This document shows, piece by piece, positions 22,010-29,076 of a stretch of 64,000 nt of DNA. The DNA is from Gigantopelta aegis (taxonomy: Eukaryota; Mollusca; Gastropoda; Neomphalida; Peltospiridae). Numbering within the stretch: position 1 is the first letter of the stretch; each line of letters begins with the position of its first letter. The notes beneath the pieces are model-generated. The model ran no database searches, was not told the origin of the DNA, and saw nothing but the letters and a program-made list of their open reading frames with translations. Position numbers and translations under genes: made by a program. Where the stretch lies: positions 60,142,631 to 60,206,630 of the forward strand of contig NC_054706.1 in the NCBI RefSeq assembly GCF_016097555.1, given 5' to 3'.

Positions 22010-23652
22010 AAGAAAGGAAACCCGCTCTTGCTACATAGGCTACTCCAACCAAATAAACTGCAAGGAATCTTTTATATACACTTTCATGTTGGCAAAACAT
22101 ATCACAGCCTTTGATGTACTAGTCGTGGGGTGCTGGATGGGATGGTAAAACACGATTCCTTCAAGGGCGATCGATCCTCAGGCTACATCCCACCCCACAG
22201 TGCACAAAGTGACCATCAAATATATACAGTCATTTGTTTTAATGGTGCATTAAAAACCACTACCAGGTACTTACAACTGTAAGATTTGGTTAAAGAGGTC
22301 CAAATATAAAAATACACAATTAAACGTGGAAATTAAATGGATACATATTACAATGATCGTCATGTGAATGTTTTTATTTTTGAATGTTTTACTAATTTTT
22401 CAGCAAGTGAAAGATATTATATTGAAGGATCTTCGTGAGCATGGCAAAAAGGCTGGACTACGAGGATTCGAACAGGCAAGTACATATCTGTTAAAAGGAA
22501 GAAAACATGCATTTGAAAAGTAAAGAAACCTTTGCTTTGTTTAACGACACCACTAGAACACATTTTTGTTATCATTAACTATTGGATCATGGGCGGATCC
22601 AGGAAATATTTTTAGGGGGGGACCAAAAAAGAAGGGCACATTGACTCGTCAAAAGGGCACCTTACTACAAGTTTTGATATTTACAATTAATATGAATTCC
22701 TACAGTTCTACGTCATAATATACTAGCAATAATGAAGTAAATTGGCGTCACTCGCGTTAGAACCTCAATGGGGCCCCATTGAGACTCAATAACACAGACA
22801 CATATTTGCAAGCTTGCGCATGTACACGAAAATCTTGATTTCATTTATCTACAATATAATTATTGTTTACTTAAAAAAAAAAAAAATTCTACAAACAAAA
22901 AGGGCACTTGGACATTTTGAGGGCACTTGAACAATTTTTTGGGGGGACGCGTCCCCCTGGTCCCCCCCCCCCTTGGATCCGCCCATGTGGATGTCAAACA
23001 TTTGGTAATTCTGACATATACGTGTATTCTTCTGAGGAAACGTTCTAAATGTTTTCATTAGTAGCAAGGAATCTTTTATTTGTATTTTCCCGAAGACAGG
23101 GCTGCACATATGATGCCAATGAATTGACACAATTAATATAGGAATAATGTGTTTCGAAACATTTAAGCAAAAGGGCAGATCTGAATAAATATATGGACAC
23201 AAATTGTTAAAAATATCATTGTCAGTCTTCACAATAATGATGATGACAATGTTGATGGTAATGATGTTGATGACAGTGAAAATATTAATAATGATAATGA
23301 TAATGATATTGATGGCAATGATGTTGATGGTGATTGCGGTATTATTGTATCAATGATGGTGGTATGATGATAATAATAATGGTTGTGATGATGGTGATGA
23401 TGATGATGATGATGATGAATACGGTCACGACGACGATGACGATGATGATGATGATGATGATGTTCGATTATTATGTTGATTAATTCCGTGGTATGATTGT
23501 TTTGTAAACAGGTTTTGGACATTGCTCTCATTCCGGAACTATTTTCTGTCGAGAATGGTCTGTTGACACCGACACTGAAGTCAAAACGTCCAGAACTGAG
23601 GAAACAATTCCAGCCCGTAATCCGAGATCTCTACAAACAGCACGACATGTGA
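563..23652 (+). CDS. ACSL: Long-chain-fatty-acid--CoA ligase (ACSL1/5/6-like), copy a, 5'-partial, 17 exons
   Basis: Activates long-chain fatty acids with ATP and CoA; family members sit on ER or outer mitochondrial membranes. Exons: 563-662, 2659-2831, 4007-4039, 5293-5344, 10382-10455, 12314-12388, 13428-13562, 14433-14515, 15588-15738, 16295-16367, 16989-17077, 17976-18092, 19056-19109, 20513-20602, 21660-21761, 22404-22475, 23512-23652. They join in one open frame of 537 residues ending in TGA. Seen in order: YDTLG (about residue 20), the AMP-binding loop [12 protein letters not shown] (about 111-124), LPLAHMFER, the gate region GFFSGD, GYGQTE, the FACS signature [10 protein letters not shown], and [21 protein letters not shown]. 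Vertebrate ACSLs have about 680-700 residues, so roughly 150 N-terminal residues, including any membrane anchor, lie left of the window. No catalytic residue is missing. The tail-to-tail paralogue is ACSL-b. Assignment among ACSL1, 5 and 6 is not resolved. Confidence 0.96.
823..1095. repeat. (CT)n microsatellites in ACSL-a intron 1
   Basis: Two CT tracts (823-896 and 1014-1095) separated by a scrap of SINE tail ending in ATTC repeats. They generate spurious Ser/Leu and Arg/Glu reading frames. Confidence 0.95.
1098..1311 (+). mobile_element. 5'-truncated SINE
   Basis: Contains the common core (CACGGCTGGTATATC, CAAAGACCGTGGTATG) and the tail ending TGTCGTTAAACAAAACAAAC. The tRNA-like head is missing; the element begins at the CT tract. 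Confidence 0.75.
1315..1420 (+). mobile_element. Isolated tRNA-like SINE head
   Basis: CTCAGTAGAGCGCTCGCCTG resembles a tRNA D-arm with A box, in the style of the class E SINE heads at 41395 and 43800. No body follows. Confidence 0.4.
1998..2392 (-). mobile_element. Full-length SINE, class A head, with 13 bp TSD
   Basis: Reverse orientation. The B-box-like GGATCCGATCTCAG and the CCACCGAGGCCGG end are the tRNA-like head; the tail lies at the 2000 end. Perfect target-site duplication GTTACAGCAAAAG at 1985-1997 and 2393-2405. Confidence 0.9.
2659..2831 (+). CDS. ACSL: ACSL-a exon 2 ([11 protein letters not shown]...LSFQDVE)
   Basis: Acceptor CAG at 2656-2658, donor GTATAC. A later CAG (2664-2666) could also serve, but the 2659 start gives 173 nt, the same as the ACSL-b exon, and keeps phase. 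Encodes [14 protein letters not shown], then [10 protein letters not shown]. Confidence 0.93.
2855..3010. mobile_element. Decayed MITE of the GGCGGATCC type
   Basis: GGCGGACCTTGAAAATATTTTA, a G tract, AGGGCACTT phrases and a CCCTGGCCCC end match the layout of the intact element at 22588-22987, in degraded form. Confidence 0.4.
3011..4006. other. Intron, A+T-rich, nothing recognised
   Basis: Only short low-complexity pieces such as (TA)n near 3285 and (TTTA)n near 3570. No conserved ORF on either strand. Confidence 0.6.
4007..4039 (+). CDS. ACSL: ACSL-a micro-exon 3 ([11 protein letters not shown])
   Basis: 33 nt micro-exon between TTAAATAG and GTAAGT. Encodes [11 protein letters not shown], the linker before the AMP-binding loop. 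ACSL-b has a 33 nt counterpart encoding EMGRKDIQSPV, which supports so small an exon. Confidence 0.88.
4705..5030 (+). mobile_element. SINE, class B, with disrupted head
   Basis: The tRNA-like head (GTAGTCCAGTGTTAAAGCGC) is separated from the core (CACGACTAGTATATCAAAGG) by about 110 nt of unrelated sequence. The tail ends at AATAAATAAATGTG. Confidence 0.65.
5293..5344 (+). CDS. ACSL: ACSL-a exon 4 (AMP-binding loop, first half)
   Basis: Acceptor TTTTAG, donor GTAAGT. Encodes [18 protein letters not shown]; the phosphate-binding loop is split by the following intron after the first base of the last Gly codon. Confidence 0.95.
5386..5774 (+). mobile_element. Full-length SINE, class A head, with 14 bp TSD
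   Basis: Starts TACCGGTCTCGGTGGCGCAG with B box GGTTCGGATC, then the shared core and a tail ending GTCGTTAAATAAAACAAAC. TSD TTTGATAGCATATT at 5372-5385 and 5775-5788. Confidence 0.92.
5910..5995. repeat. (GA)n microsatellite
   Basis: About 43 GA units immediately upstream of the Harbinger-like element. Confidence 0.97.
6060..8353. mobile_element. Harbinger-like (PIF) non-autonomous element, 2.3 kb
   Basis: Terminal inverted repeats of more than 40 bp: AGCTACTGTCACACCTTGCC at the left end and its inverse at 8334-8353. The arms continue to about 6100 and 8310 with one or two mismatches. Flanked by TAA (6057-6059 and 8354-8356), the TWA target duplication typical of PIF/Harbinger. I see no transposase. 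The interior has a direct duplication (about 6640-6990 and 7360-7700) sharing CGCACGCCTGTC, GGCACAAGAGCC and a poly-G run. A SINE-tail scrap lies at 6498-6540, and a minus-strand Lys-rich peptide starts near 6622. Confidence 0.8.
6542..6622 (-). pseudogene. Lys-rich, histone-tail-like peptide fragment
   Basis: On the minus strand [20 protein letters not shown] runs from an ATG near 6620 until it meets a SINE tail. The composition recalls the basic N-terminus of a core histone such as H2A, but no histone fold follows. It may be chance or an old captured fragment. Confidence 0.25.
8357..9100. other. Intron, nothing recognised
   Basis: Unique-looking A+T-rich sequence ending in a G tract at 9091-9106. 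No ORF with coding character. Confidence 0.5.
9105..9260 (-). mobile_element. SINE tail remnants
   Basis: GTTGTTTAACGACATC and later GTGTTGAGTGCGTCATTAAA are tail fragments in both orientations, heavily decayed. Confidence 0.45.
9466..9575 (-). mobile_element. SINE fragment, class B, reverse
   Basis: ATCCCACAGACAGGATATCA through GGATCGATCCGAGACTGACC shows part of the core and the head; both ends are lost. Confidence 0.7.
9600..10381. other. Intron, nothing recognised
   Basis: No repeat family or coding signal that I can name before the acceptor at 10381. Confidence 0.5.
10382..10455 (+). CDS. ACSL: ACSL-a exon 5 (AMP-binding loop, second half)
   Basis: Acceptor TTCACAG, donor GTATGC. Completes the loop with [15 protein letters not shown] and ends GFLYVTQ. 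Confidence 0.95.
10795..10972. mobile_element. Short TIR element, pogo/Tc1-like ends
   Basis: AAACCTCTCAAGACCGGAC at the left and GTCCGGTTTAGAGGGGTTTC at the right form an inverted pair, with further CCGGA repeats inside. A half copy lies near 21534-21617. The superfamily is inferred from the style of the ends only. Confidence 0.55.
10968..11222. repeat. (GTT)n/(ATT)n compound microsatellite
   Basis: Alternating blocks of ATT and GTT trinucleotides over 250 bp, giving spurious Val/Ile/Leu/Tyr frames. Confidence 0.97.
11314..11547 (-). mobile_element. SINE, class B, reverse, tail-truncated
   Basis: Core ATCCCACAGACAGGATAGCA and head GGATCGATCCTGGACCGACC, ending GCTACGTCTCGCCCC. The tail side stops at the TGACGTCAAACATTAGG block. 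Confidence 0.85.
11782..12236. mobile_element. Two tandem copies of a long-TIR MITE
   Basis: Copy 1 at about 11782-11992 and copy 2 at about 11993-12236. Both carry TAATGCTAG-like ends, CGGAGTT(A/G)GCCAA, CAGATTAACAACTA and GCAACTGGACA. The family is also at 16447-16634 and, with the clearest ends, 17582-17822. Confidence 0.65.
12314..12388 (+). CDS. ACSL: ACSL-a exon 6 ([13 protein letters not shown])
   Basis: 75 nt between TTCCAG and GTAGCT. Encodes [19 protein letters not shown] and FERTVQ, the conserved LPLAHMFER block of ACSLs. It is one codon shorter than the ACSL-b exon. Confidence 0.95.
12427..12612 (-). mobile_element. SINE 3' part, reverse
   Basis: Tail GTTTCGTTTAACGACACCAC at the left, then the core up to CCCCACAGAGGATAGTACAT; the head is missing. 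Confidence 0.8.
12850..12882. repeat. (TA)n microsatellite
   Basis: Short TA tract in ACSL-a intron 6. Confidence 0.9.
13134..13242. repeat. Short direct repeats and G tract
   Basis: TTGCCCGAATAGCTATC occurs three times at 13130-13190 (the second copy lacks the first two bases), followed by a G run at 13219-13242. Confidence 0.8.
13428..13562 (+). CDS. ACSL: ACSL-a exon 7 (gate region, Phe form)
   Basis: 135 nt between TTGCAG and GTAAGT. Encodes [17 protein letters not shown], then [17 protein letters not shown]. The second residue of GFF corresponds to the gate position that is Phe or Tyr in alternative ACSL6 exons; here it is Phe. Confidence 0.95.
13676..13792. repeat. (TG)n/(CG)n microsatellite
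   Basis: TG dinucleotides with an internal CG block; a likely Z-DNA-forming tract in ACSL-a intron 7. Confidence 0.95.
14433..14515 (+). CDS. ACSL: ACSL-a exon 8
   Basis: 83 nt between CCTTAAG and GTAAGG. Encodes [20 protein letters not shown] and ends in the split codon AG/A (Arg) shared with the next exon. Same length and phase as in ACSL-b. Confidence 0.92.
14838..14897. repeat. (TA)n microsatellite
   Basis: About 30 TA units in ACSL-a intron 8. Confidence 0.97.
15588..15738 (+). CDS. ACSL: ACSL-a exon 9 ([11 protein letters not shown]...GSAPVS)
   Basis: 151 nt between TTTTCAG and GTAAGT. Encodes [19 protein letters not shown] and [12 protein letters not shown], the core strand block of the large domain; ends CATGCF. 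Confidence 0.95.
16295..16367 (+). CDS. ACSL: ACSL-a exon 10 (EGYGQTE motif)
   Basis: 73 nt between TTGAAG and GTAAGT. Encodes [25 protein letters not shown] is the adenylate-forming motif that contacts the acyl-AMP. Confidence 0.95.
16447..16634. mobile_element. Long-TIR MITE copy (TAATGCTAG family)
   Basis: TAATGCTAGTATCAGACTAC at the left; GGGAGTTGGCAGTTGACAG at the right reads as the inverse of the left arm with mismatches. Confidence 0.65.
16800..16935. repeat. (TATGTG)n hexamer array
   Basis: About 20 TATGTG units ending about 50 nt before an exon acceptor; creates His/Ile and Met/Cys false frames. Confidence 0.95.
16989..17077 (+). CDS. ACSL: ACSL-a exon 11
   Basis: 89 nt after ATCATAG. 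Encodes [20 protein letters not shown] and ends NKGE. The donor is GTGCTT, weaker than the GTGAGT of the ACSL-b copy. Confidence 0.93.
17582..17822. mobile_element. Best-preserved long-TIR MITE (TAATGCTAG family)
   Basis: The left arm TAATGCTAGGATCAGACTAC pairs with the right arm ending CTGATACTAGCATAA. The arms extend about 48 bp to GTTGGCC(G/A)AATCG. The 240 bp interior has no ORF. Confidence 0.75.
17976..18092 (+). CDS. ACSL: ACSL-a exon 12 (FACS signature)
   Basis: 117 nt between ATACAG and GTAGGT. Encodes [20 protein letters not shown], then [17 protein letters not shown]. This is the start of the FACS signature that binds the fatty acid and adenylate. Confidence 0.96.
18425..18575 (+). 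repeat. Dispersed repeat shared with 42405-42545
   Basis: CCCCCTTTCC, TTGAATTC(G/C)(A/C)TCTCATTTC, GCTGTCCACCTCCACATCC and TTGTCTCT follow in the same order in an ACSL-b intron. Family unknown to me. Confidence 0.7.
18582..18927. mobile_element. MITE with AGGCATA.TGTCAC ends
   Basis: AGGCATATTGTCACAGA at the left and the inverse of AGGCATACTGTCACGGA at the right bound 346 bp without an ORF. Confidence 0.6.
19056..19109 (+). CDS. ACSL: ACSL-a exon 13 (hinge and signature end)
   Basis: 54 nt between TTTCAG and GTTAGT. Encodes [18 protein letters not shown], identical over all 18 residues in ACSL-b. Contains the hinge to the small C-terminal domain. Confidence 0.96.
19205..19531 (+). mobile_element. 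SINE, class B head
   Basis: GCAGTGGTAAAGCGTTTGCT (A box region), GGGATCGAACCCCG (B box), then the core and a tail ending GTCGTTAAATAAAACATTTC. The first bases of the head are lost. Confidence 0.88.
19849..19975 (+). mobile_element. SINE core fragment
   Basis: CCACAACTGGTCTATCAAAT through GTGCATATAAAAGATCCCTT; neither head nor tail. Confidence 0.75.
20245..20443. repeat. (ATC)n microsatellite
   Basis: ATC/TCC trinucleotides in ACSL-a intron 13; open in several frames (poly-Ile, poly-Met). Confidence 0.95.
20513..20602 (+). CDS. ACSL: ACSL-a exon 14 ([10 protein letters not shown])
   Basis: 90 nt between TTGCAG and GTAAAT. Encodes [20 protein letters not shown], then [10 protein letters not shown], the start of the C-terminal domain. 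Confidence 0.95.
21660..21761 (+). CDS. ACSL: ACSL-a exon 15
   Basis: 102 nt between TTGTAG and GTACCG. Encodes [20 protein letters not shown] and ends MDKLCANK, matching the VVPD block of ACSL C-terminal domains. Confidence 0.95.
21919..22004. repeat. (GA)n microsatellite
   Basis: About 43 GA units in ACSL-a intron 15. Confidence 0.97.
22018..22200 (-). mobile_element. Decayed SINE, reverse
   Basis: AAACCCGCT...GGCTACTCC, AAGGAATCTTTTATATACA and GATCGATCCTCAGG follow the SINE order in reverse. Confidence 0.6.
22404..22475 (+). CDS. ACSL: ACSL-a exon 16 (followed by a GC donor)
   Basis: 72 nt after TTTCAG. Encodes [20 protein letters not shown], then GFEQ. The intron that follows starts GCAAGT, a GC-AG intron; the ACSL-b counterpart uses GTACAT. 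Confidence 0.95.
22533..23130 (-). mobile_element. SINE 3' part split by a 400 bp MITE
   Basis: The tail (TTTAACGACACCACTAGAAC) at 22538-22587 resumes at 22988 with GGATGTCAAACATTTGGTAA. The MITE 22588-22987 lies between. Confidence 0.85.
22588..22987. mobile_element. 400 bp MITE, GGCGGATCC termini, 5 bp TSD
   Basis: Starts CATGGGCGGATCCAGG and ends CCTTGGATCCGCCCATG. TGGAT occurs on both sides (22583-22587 and 22988-22992), and excision would restore the SINE sequence. The interior has AGGGCAC phrases and no ORF. The 5 bp TSD does not settle the superfamily. Confidence 0.85.
23230..23465. repeat. (GAT)n microsatellite next to the last exon
   Basis: Imperfect GATGAT/AATGAT tract ending about 45 nt before the terminal-exon acceptor of ACSL-a. 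Confidence 0.9.
23512..23652 (+). CDS. ACSL: ACSL-a terminal exon 17
   Basis: 141 nt after GTAAACAG, ending in TGA at 23650-23652. Encodes [20 protein letters not shown] and ends [10 protein letters not shown](V/I)(E/D)NGLLTPT is a hallmark of ACSL C-termini. The length equals the ACSL-b last exon. Confidence 0.96.
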   Translation, partial: VLDIALIPELFSVENGLLTPTLKSKRPELRKQFQPVIRDLYKQHDM

Positions 23653-23969
23653 CGCGCGACACGAGACTCGTCTTGCCCGTGCAACACACTTAACGATCAT
23701 GCTGTAGCCACACGGTCAACACAAATCTGTGATAGTCACCAAAGAGAAATATAAAATACAGCCTTTATGAATAAGCAACATTTGTGCAGAGGCTAAAATA
23801 CTTGCATTTGTGTGCAAAGAAAACAATTCTTGCCATTCGTTTGTGAAACCAAGTGGTTGTAGTACATTGTGCCTTAAATAGCAGGTTGTACTGTATGTAT
23901 GTGTAGTTTCCCATTCGTGCAGAGGTATGCTGTCAGTATTGCTCATATAAAATAGTTTGATTCCATTGA

Positions 23970-23975
23970 AATAAA
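23970..23975 (+). promoter_or_regulatory. Possible polyadenylation signal AATAAA for ACSL-a
   Basis: The first AATAAA on the + strand that I noticed after the stop codon, 318 nt downstream. No transcript evidence, so the true 3' end may lie elsewhere. Confidence 0.3.
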
Positions 23976-24063
23976 GGATAGGCACCACGAATGCCAGCAG
24001 GCTTGTAAGTCTCAGACATATCAACACTGTTGTGTAATCCCATCTTAGTTTTACGTAGGGTAA

Positions 24064-24131
24064 TGCTTGGCACACACATACCGATTAACGCTGACACAAC
24101 AGTCGCGTCAGCGTTAATTGGTAGGTGTGTG
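24064..24131. repeat. Imperfect hairpin, 27 bp arms
   Basis: CACACATACCGATTAACGC at the left inverts to GCGTTAATTGGTAGGTGTG, with a loop around ACAACAGTC. A third partial arm (GGCGTTAATCGGTAGGTGTG) lies near 24224. Confidence 0.8.
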
Positions 24132-24770
24132 AAGGGCATAGCGTCTAATCTCCAATTCTACCCCTATGAGACTGGCGTGTGTGTGCAGATTTTCATACTA
24201 ATATCGACTCGACAGTCCAGTTGGCGTTAATCGGTAGGTGTGCGTCAACCATAATGTTAAAAACAATTCTTCACAAAATTCATCACTTCTGCAGTCTATA
24301 CCGATTTCCTTTCTACACCGAGTTTTTATTTTGTAGTGGTTATAATCCTTGTAATCATCGTTCACATTACCTATTGTGTCACAGCTGTATAATGCTGTCA
24401 CAAAGACTAACGGTCTCTGAAGGCTCCTGGACTAGTTGAGTCAAATTAAACCAACAAAATATTATGAAGAGTCATTGCAGCATATCGGAAAGATCTATAT
24501 CATATATCGTTTTAACCTCTTGATTTACGTGCGGTTTTTTGGGTGCTGGTATGTGTGTGGTGTAATGTAGTGTGTATTTCAACTATTTATTATGTAGGGT
24601 ACATAATTATAAATGATTGATATTGGCGATAACAAAATGACCTAGTTGTAGGGTCCGGGGTCACGCTTCCGTAAGAGGATTTTCAAATCATGGAAGATCT
24701 TAGTTGCCTTCTTTGATCATTTAAATCTAATTTTAAAAAGTCAACTGGTGTAAACTTGGATCAAATTAGT

Positions 24771-24772
<2 letters not shown>

Positions 24773-24812
<40 letters not shown>
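24773..24812. repeat. Poly-C tract of about 40 nt
   Basis: Uninterrupted C run; the length is likely unreliable in the assembly. Confidence 0.95.
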
Positions 24813-24813
<1 letters not shown>

Positions 24814-25989
24814 ACTACCCTAGTAAAGCAATGAGTGCATGTATGTCTTTCCCATTAATCTAGTTACGGTCATATCATTGACATTAAAACTAAATGAAAA
24901 AACGTATAGTCCTTCCAAGCCTCTATGAGCATTGTTTTTTTTCTGTAAATAATTTCAGTTTGGTTTGACATCAGAAGAAAAGTAAATGTGTTTTGGAAAT
25001 AGCAAAAAAAAAAAAAAAAAAAAAAAAAAAGAAGGAAAAAATTAACTATTTTTGTGTGTAATTTAGGAAACAATCGGCTGGGAACTCAATAACTTGTGGT
25101 ACATACTATAGTAAGAAAACGACGTTCCCTGGTGGGAAGGATAATAGTTGTGGGAAGAGACAAAGTATTTACAAACTTCCCATCATGTTGATATTAAAAA
25201 TGTACATACCTATACTAAACCTGTTTTATATTATGTTTATAAATATTGTTTCTATTTAATAATTATGTTAATAAATCTCAATAGTGTATACATATATACT
25301 TTAAAAATACATGCACGGTATCTTATAATAAATGTGGAAATAACTGTTATACAGTTGTTGTTATTATGTGTACATACATGTATGTATGCAGTTGCCATGA
25401 TAACGGTAAATAATAACAACGTCCAATATGCACTGTGTCAAATATTATGGTTTATTAAAATACAGTATCTGAAAATAAATATATAACATATATATGTCTT
25501 GGTGTACGTATACAATGGACCTGGCAATAGTATACGATAAACAGCGAAGTTCAGCATGCACCAGCTGTTGGTTATAATATAAATAACATCCTAAATATCC
25601 GGATTCATTAAACTACAATATCTTACATGTGTTTGTGAACTAAGAATGTTACAACGTAAATATTCGCACATCATGGATAGTTTCACAGGCTTTTGGGTGT
25701 CAACCCCCATCCATCCCATCCCTTCGCCTCGCTCAAAGCTAATTTTCGTGTGTTTTTTTCAATGTATTTTCCAGGGAAGCATGATCGTCCAAGCAAATGT
25801 TTTTTCTCTTATTTTTTTCAATATATTTTCTGGGGAAGTATGACCCGATCTCCCCATAAAACCAGTCAAAACCCCCTCCCCTTGCACAATTGTCTGCACT
25901 CGCGCCTGATTCAGACTAAAACAATTGGCATATCTATTTATCACAGTGCTGTATGATAGTTTGAAATTAAAATTACACATTCGTATAAC

Positions 25990-27365
25990 AAATGCAACAT
26001 GAAAATTGCAGACTACAGGACAACATCGCTGTTAAATCACAACAAAACATAACAAAAGAAAGAAAGAAAGAAATGTTTTATTTAACGACGCATTCAACAC
26101 ATTTTATTTACGGTTATATGGCGTCAGACATATGGTTAAGGACCACACAGATTTTAAGAGGAAACCCGCTGTCGCCACTGCATAAGCTACTCTTTTCCGA
26201 TTAGCAGCAAGGGATCTTTTATTTGCGCTTCCCACAGGCAGGATAGCACAAACCATGGGCTTATTGAACCAGTTATGGATCACTGGTCGGTGCAAGTGGT
26301 TTACACCTAACCATTGAGCCTTGCGGAGCACTCACTCAGGGTTTGGAGCTGGTATCTGGATTAAAAATCCCATGCCTCAACTGGGATCCGAACCCAGTAC
26401 CTACCAGCCTGTATACCGATGGCCTGCCACGACGCCACCGAGGCGGTCAAAACATAATAATTACAGACAGCAAATTTACGTCTACTTAACAAAGCGCGAC
26501 ATGATGACTGCAGACTGCAAAATCATATCTTTTTTTAATCACAATGAAACAAATGAGAAACGCAGACGGCAACTTTATATGTGTTCCAACATGAATATTC
26601 ACAGCGAATGACTGAAAAGTTACGTATTTTAATTACGGCGCTTTATGATAGTGTTAGGCTTTAAAAAAACCCACTTTCGTCTGCCAGCTTAACATGATAA
26701 TTACAGAAGGAAACATGATAACTGTAGAAGGAACTAATTATTTTCCACAGGGGCCCAGCTTGGGATTTTCAGGTGGTACGCAGACTTTTTCGGCGATGGA
26801 ATAAAACGCTATTGGCATAGAGCATGCACGTATTTACATCATATATTTTAATAATAATAATAAAATTAATCTCAGGTTTTACGCAGCTGCGTATCTGCGT
26901 GTATGGAACCTAGGCGCCTGGTCAACGTATCCGAACGCAATGTGATAATAATAGACTGCAGATGACATCTCTTTTAATCACAGCGAACCATAATAAATGC
27001 AGACTGCAAAATAACATTTTCTACTTGTCAAAACTCAATATGATAATTGCAGATTGCAAACTAACATCTCTACTTATACAAAAATACCCCAAACAATATG
27101 GCAAACGCAGACTGCACAATTAAGTCTCTATTTATCAGAGAGCACAAAGATAATTGCAGACTGCAACATTACATCAGCTCTATTTATCGGTGAAAAACAT
27201 GATAACTGCAGACTGCAACATTACATCAGCTCTATTTATCGGTGAAAAACATGATAATTGCAGACTGCAACATTACATCATCTCTATTTATCAGAGAAAC
27301 ATGATATTTGTAGACTGCAACAGTATATCTATATTTATCAGAGCAACATGGTAATTTCAGCCTAA
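25990..27365. repeat. Degenerate 52 bp minisatellite field
   Basis: GATAA(C/T)TGCAGACTGCAACA recurs at 27149, 27201 and 27253 (period 52), with weaker copies near 26008, 26504, 26700, 26945 and 27040. Interrupted by the SINE at 26053-26447. Confidence 0.8.
26053..26447 (-). mobile_element. SINE, class A head, with 10 bp TSD
   Basis: Tail GAAATGTTTTATTTAACGAC at the left, head ending CCACGACGCCACCGAGGCGG at the right. TSD CAAAACATAA at 26043-26052 and 26448-26457. It sits inside the GCAGACTGCA repeat field. Confidence 0.92.
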
Positions 27366-27541
27366 AATACTAAAGACCCCCCCCCCCCCCCCCACCCCCT
27401 TACAGGCCACAGAAGCTACGAATCAGATGCAAAATAATTACAAACCTCTTATTCACTAATTGTAAAAATTGCTCGATAATATGTTAGATACAAACGTTAC
27501 GCTCGAGATATTTTTAGACAACAACGTAGCTAGGTGATAAG

Positions 27542-27857
27542 GAATGAAATATTTTATTTAATGACGCAATCAACACATTTTAATTTACGGTTATATGGCG
27601 TCAGACATATGGTTAAGGACCACACACATATTGAGAGAGGAAACCTACTGTCCCCACTACTCTTTTCGATAAGCAGCAAAAGATCTTTTATATGCACCAT
27701 CCCACAGACAGGATAGTACATACCACGGCCTTTGTTATACCAGTTGTGGAGCACTGGCTGGAAGGAGAAATAGCCCAATGGGTCCACTGACGGGGATCGA
27801 TCCTAAACCGACCGCGCATCAAGCGAATGCTTTACCACTGAGCTACGTCCCGCCCCT
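27542..27857 (-). mobile_element. SINE, class B head, with 15 bp TSD
   Basis: Head ends GCTACGTCCCGCCCC. TSD TAGCTAGGTGATAAG at 27527-27541 and, with one mismatch, 27858-27872. Confidence 0.92.
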
Positions 27858-28203
27858 TAGCTAGGTAATAAGAGCTCAAGCTTTAGGTCCTAAAGACTAC
27901 GGGATCAATCTATTGATAGTCCCATCGTGTTACTTCCCTTAGTTTAACAAACAAATTAATATTATAATACATGATAATAATCGGGACCCTTGAGGAAACT
28001 ACACTGAGTAACATGAAATCCTGAAAACGCCTCTATAGATGTTAGTTAGCATAGGTAATCTTTTTAAAATACTTGATCCAAAGCTCTATGCTCTATGTAG
28101 TACAGGTCGACACTCCACTAAATCATTTTCTGGAATATGGATAAACCCGGCTTATGAATTCGGTGCTAAAAGGTCATTATTATATACGGTAATATACACA
28201 TAC

Positions 28204-28300
28204 GAGGTCTGTCCGGAAAGTATCCAGCCATTGTGAATATCTTGAGAGTTGGTATCGCGGCTTTCATGTAACTTGGCAGGTTCTGCACATCCATGATCAA
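28204..28300. mobile_element. Possible mariner-type terminus
   Basis: GAGGTCTGTCCGGAAAGTAT resembles the end sequence of some mariner elements. No transposase and no second end seen. Confidence 0.3.
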
Positions 28301-28618
28301 CAACACTCACGTGGAAAGTATTTAAAATATGTACTACGTGTTGTGAATGGATCACGTGAAGTAATGATTCCTCTTATGACAGACCATACATCACGTGCAT
28401 TGAATCATTGCAGTAAACCGCAGCAAACAAAACATAGTCCTTGTTATCATCAGAAGGAGAAAACCGTTGACAAGTCCAAATCGTATTATCATGTTTCAAG
28501 ACATTAATACAACTTCGTCAAAAGGACTACACAATAGATGTAAAAACGCTCAGTATGCTGTACTGGGGCCAAATTATTCACCAAATTCTCGCAACTTTGC
28601 AATCTCGCAAAAAAAAGA

Positions 28619-28742
28619 CCAGGGGCCTAATTCACAAAGGTCTCTTAGGCTCTGCTAGACAACAAAGCATCCTCTTTGTAAGTCTTTTAGCATTGCAATA
28701 CGAGATCGCAAAGTTGCGAGAGTTTAGTGAATTAGGCCCCTG
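28619..28742. mobile_element. 124 bp MITE, GGGGCCTAATTCAC ends
   Basis: CAGGGGCCTAATTCACAAAG at the left and TAGTGAATTAGGCCCCTG at the right are near-perfect inverses. A longer inner pair around GCGAGA and TTTGCAATCTCGC extends left to about 28590. Confidence 0.75.
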
Positions 28743-29076
28743 CAATGCCAATGCAATGTTTCTTAAGATAGTTTAAGAGGAATTTGTGAATTAGACACGT
28801 GGACATTGTCGATGTGATAGGATTACCCCAAGGAAAACTATGCTTTAAATTTTAATGGATACGAGTATAAGCACACGAATAGATATGCAATGGACTGGTA
28901 TACAATGGCACAAAAAGATATCCACAATATAGCAGTATATGTCATCCATAATAGTATTAATGTAAATAACAATGGAATTATATATCATAATTTAATAATC
29001 GTTTATACTAATTCGAAACACTGATTCAAAACAATCGTCAACAGTTCAAGACACGTGGCCATAATTATAAAACAGA

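Larger units (their letters stand above)
23653..25980. other. 3' flank of ACSL-a, mostly unrecognised
   Basis: Probable 3' UTR then intergenic DNA. Holds the hairpin at 24064-24131, a C run at 24773-24812 and an A run near 25003-25030. No coding region is supported. Confidence 0.55.

Noticed and set aside
27030..27365. CRISPR-like array
   Set aside because: Repeats are adjoining and degenerate with no unique spacers, in an animal genome.
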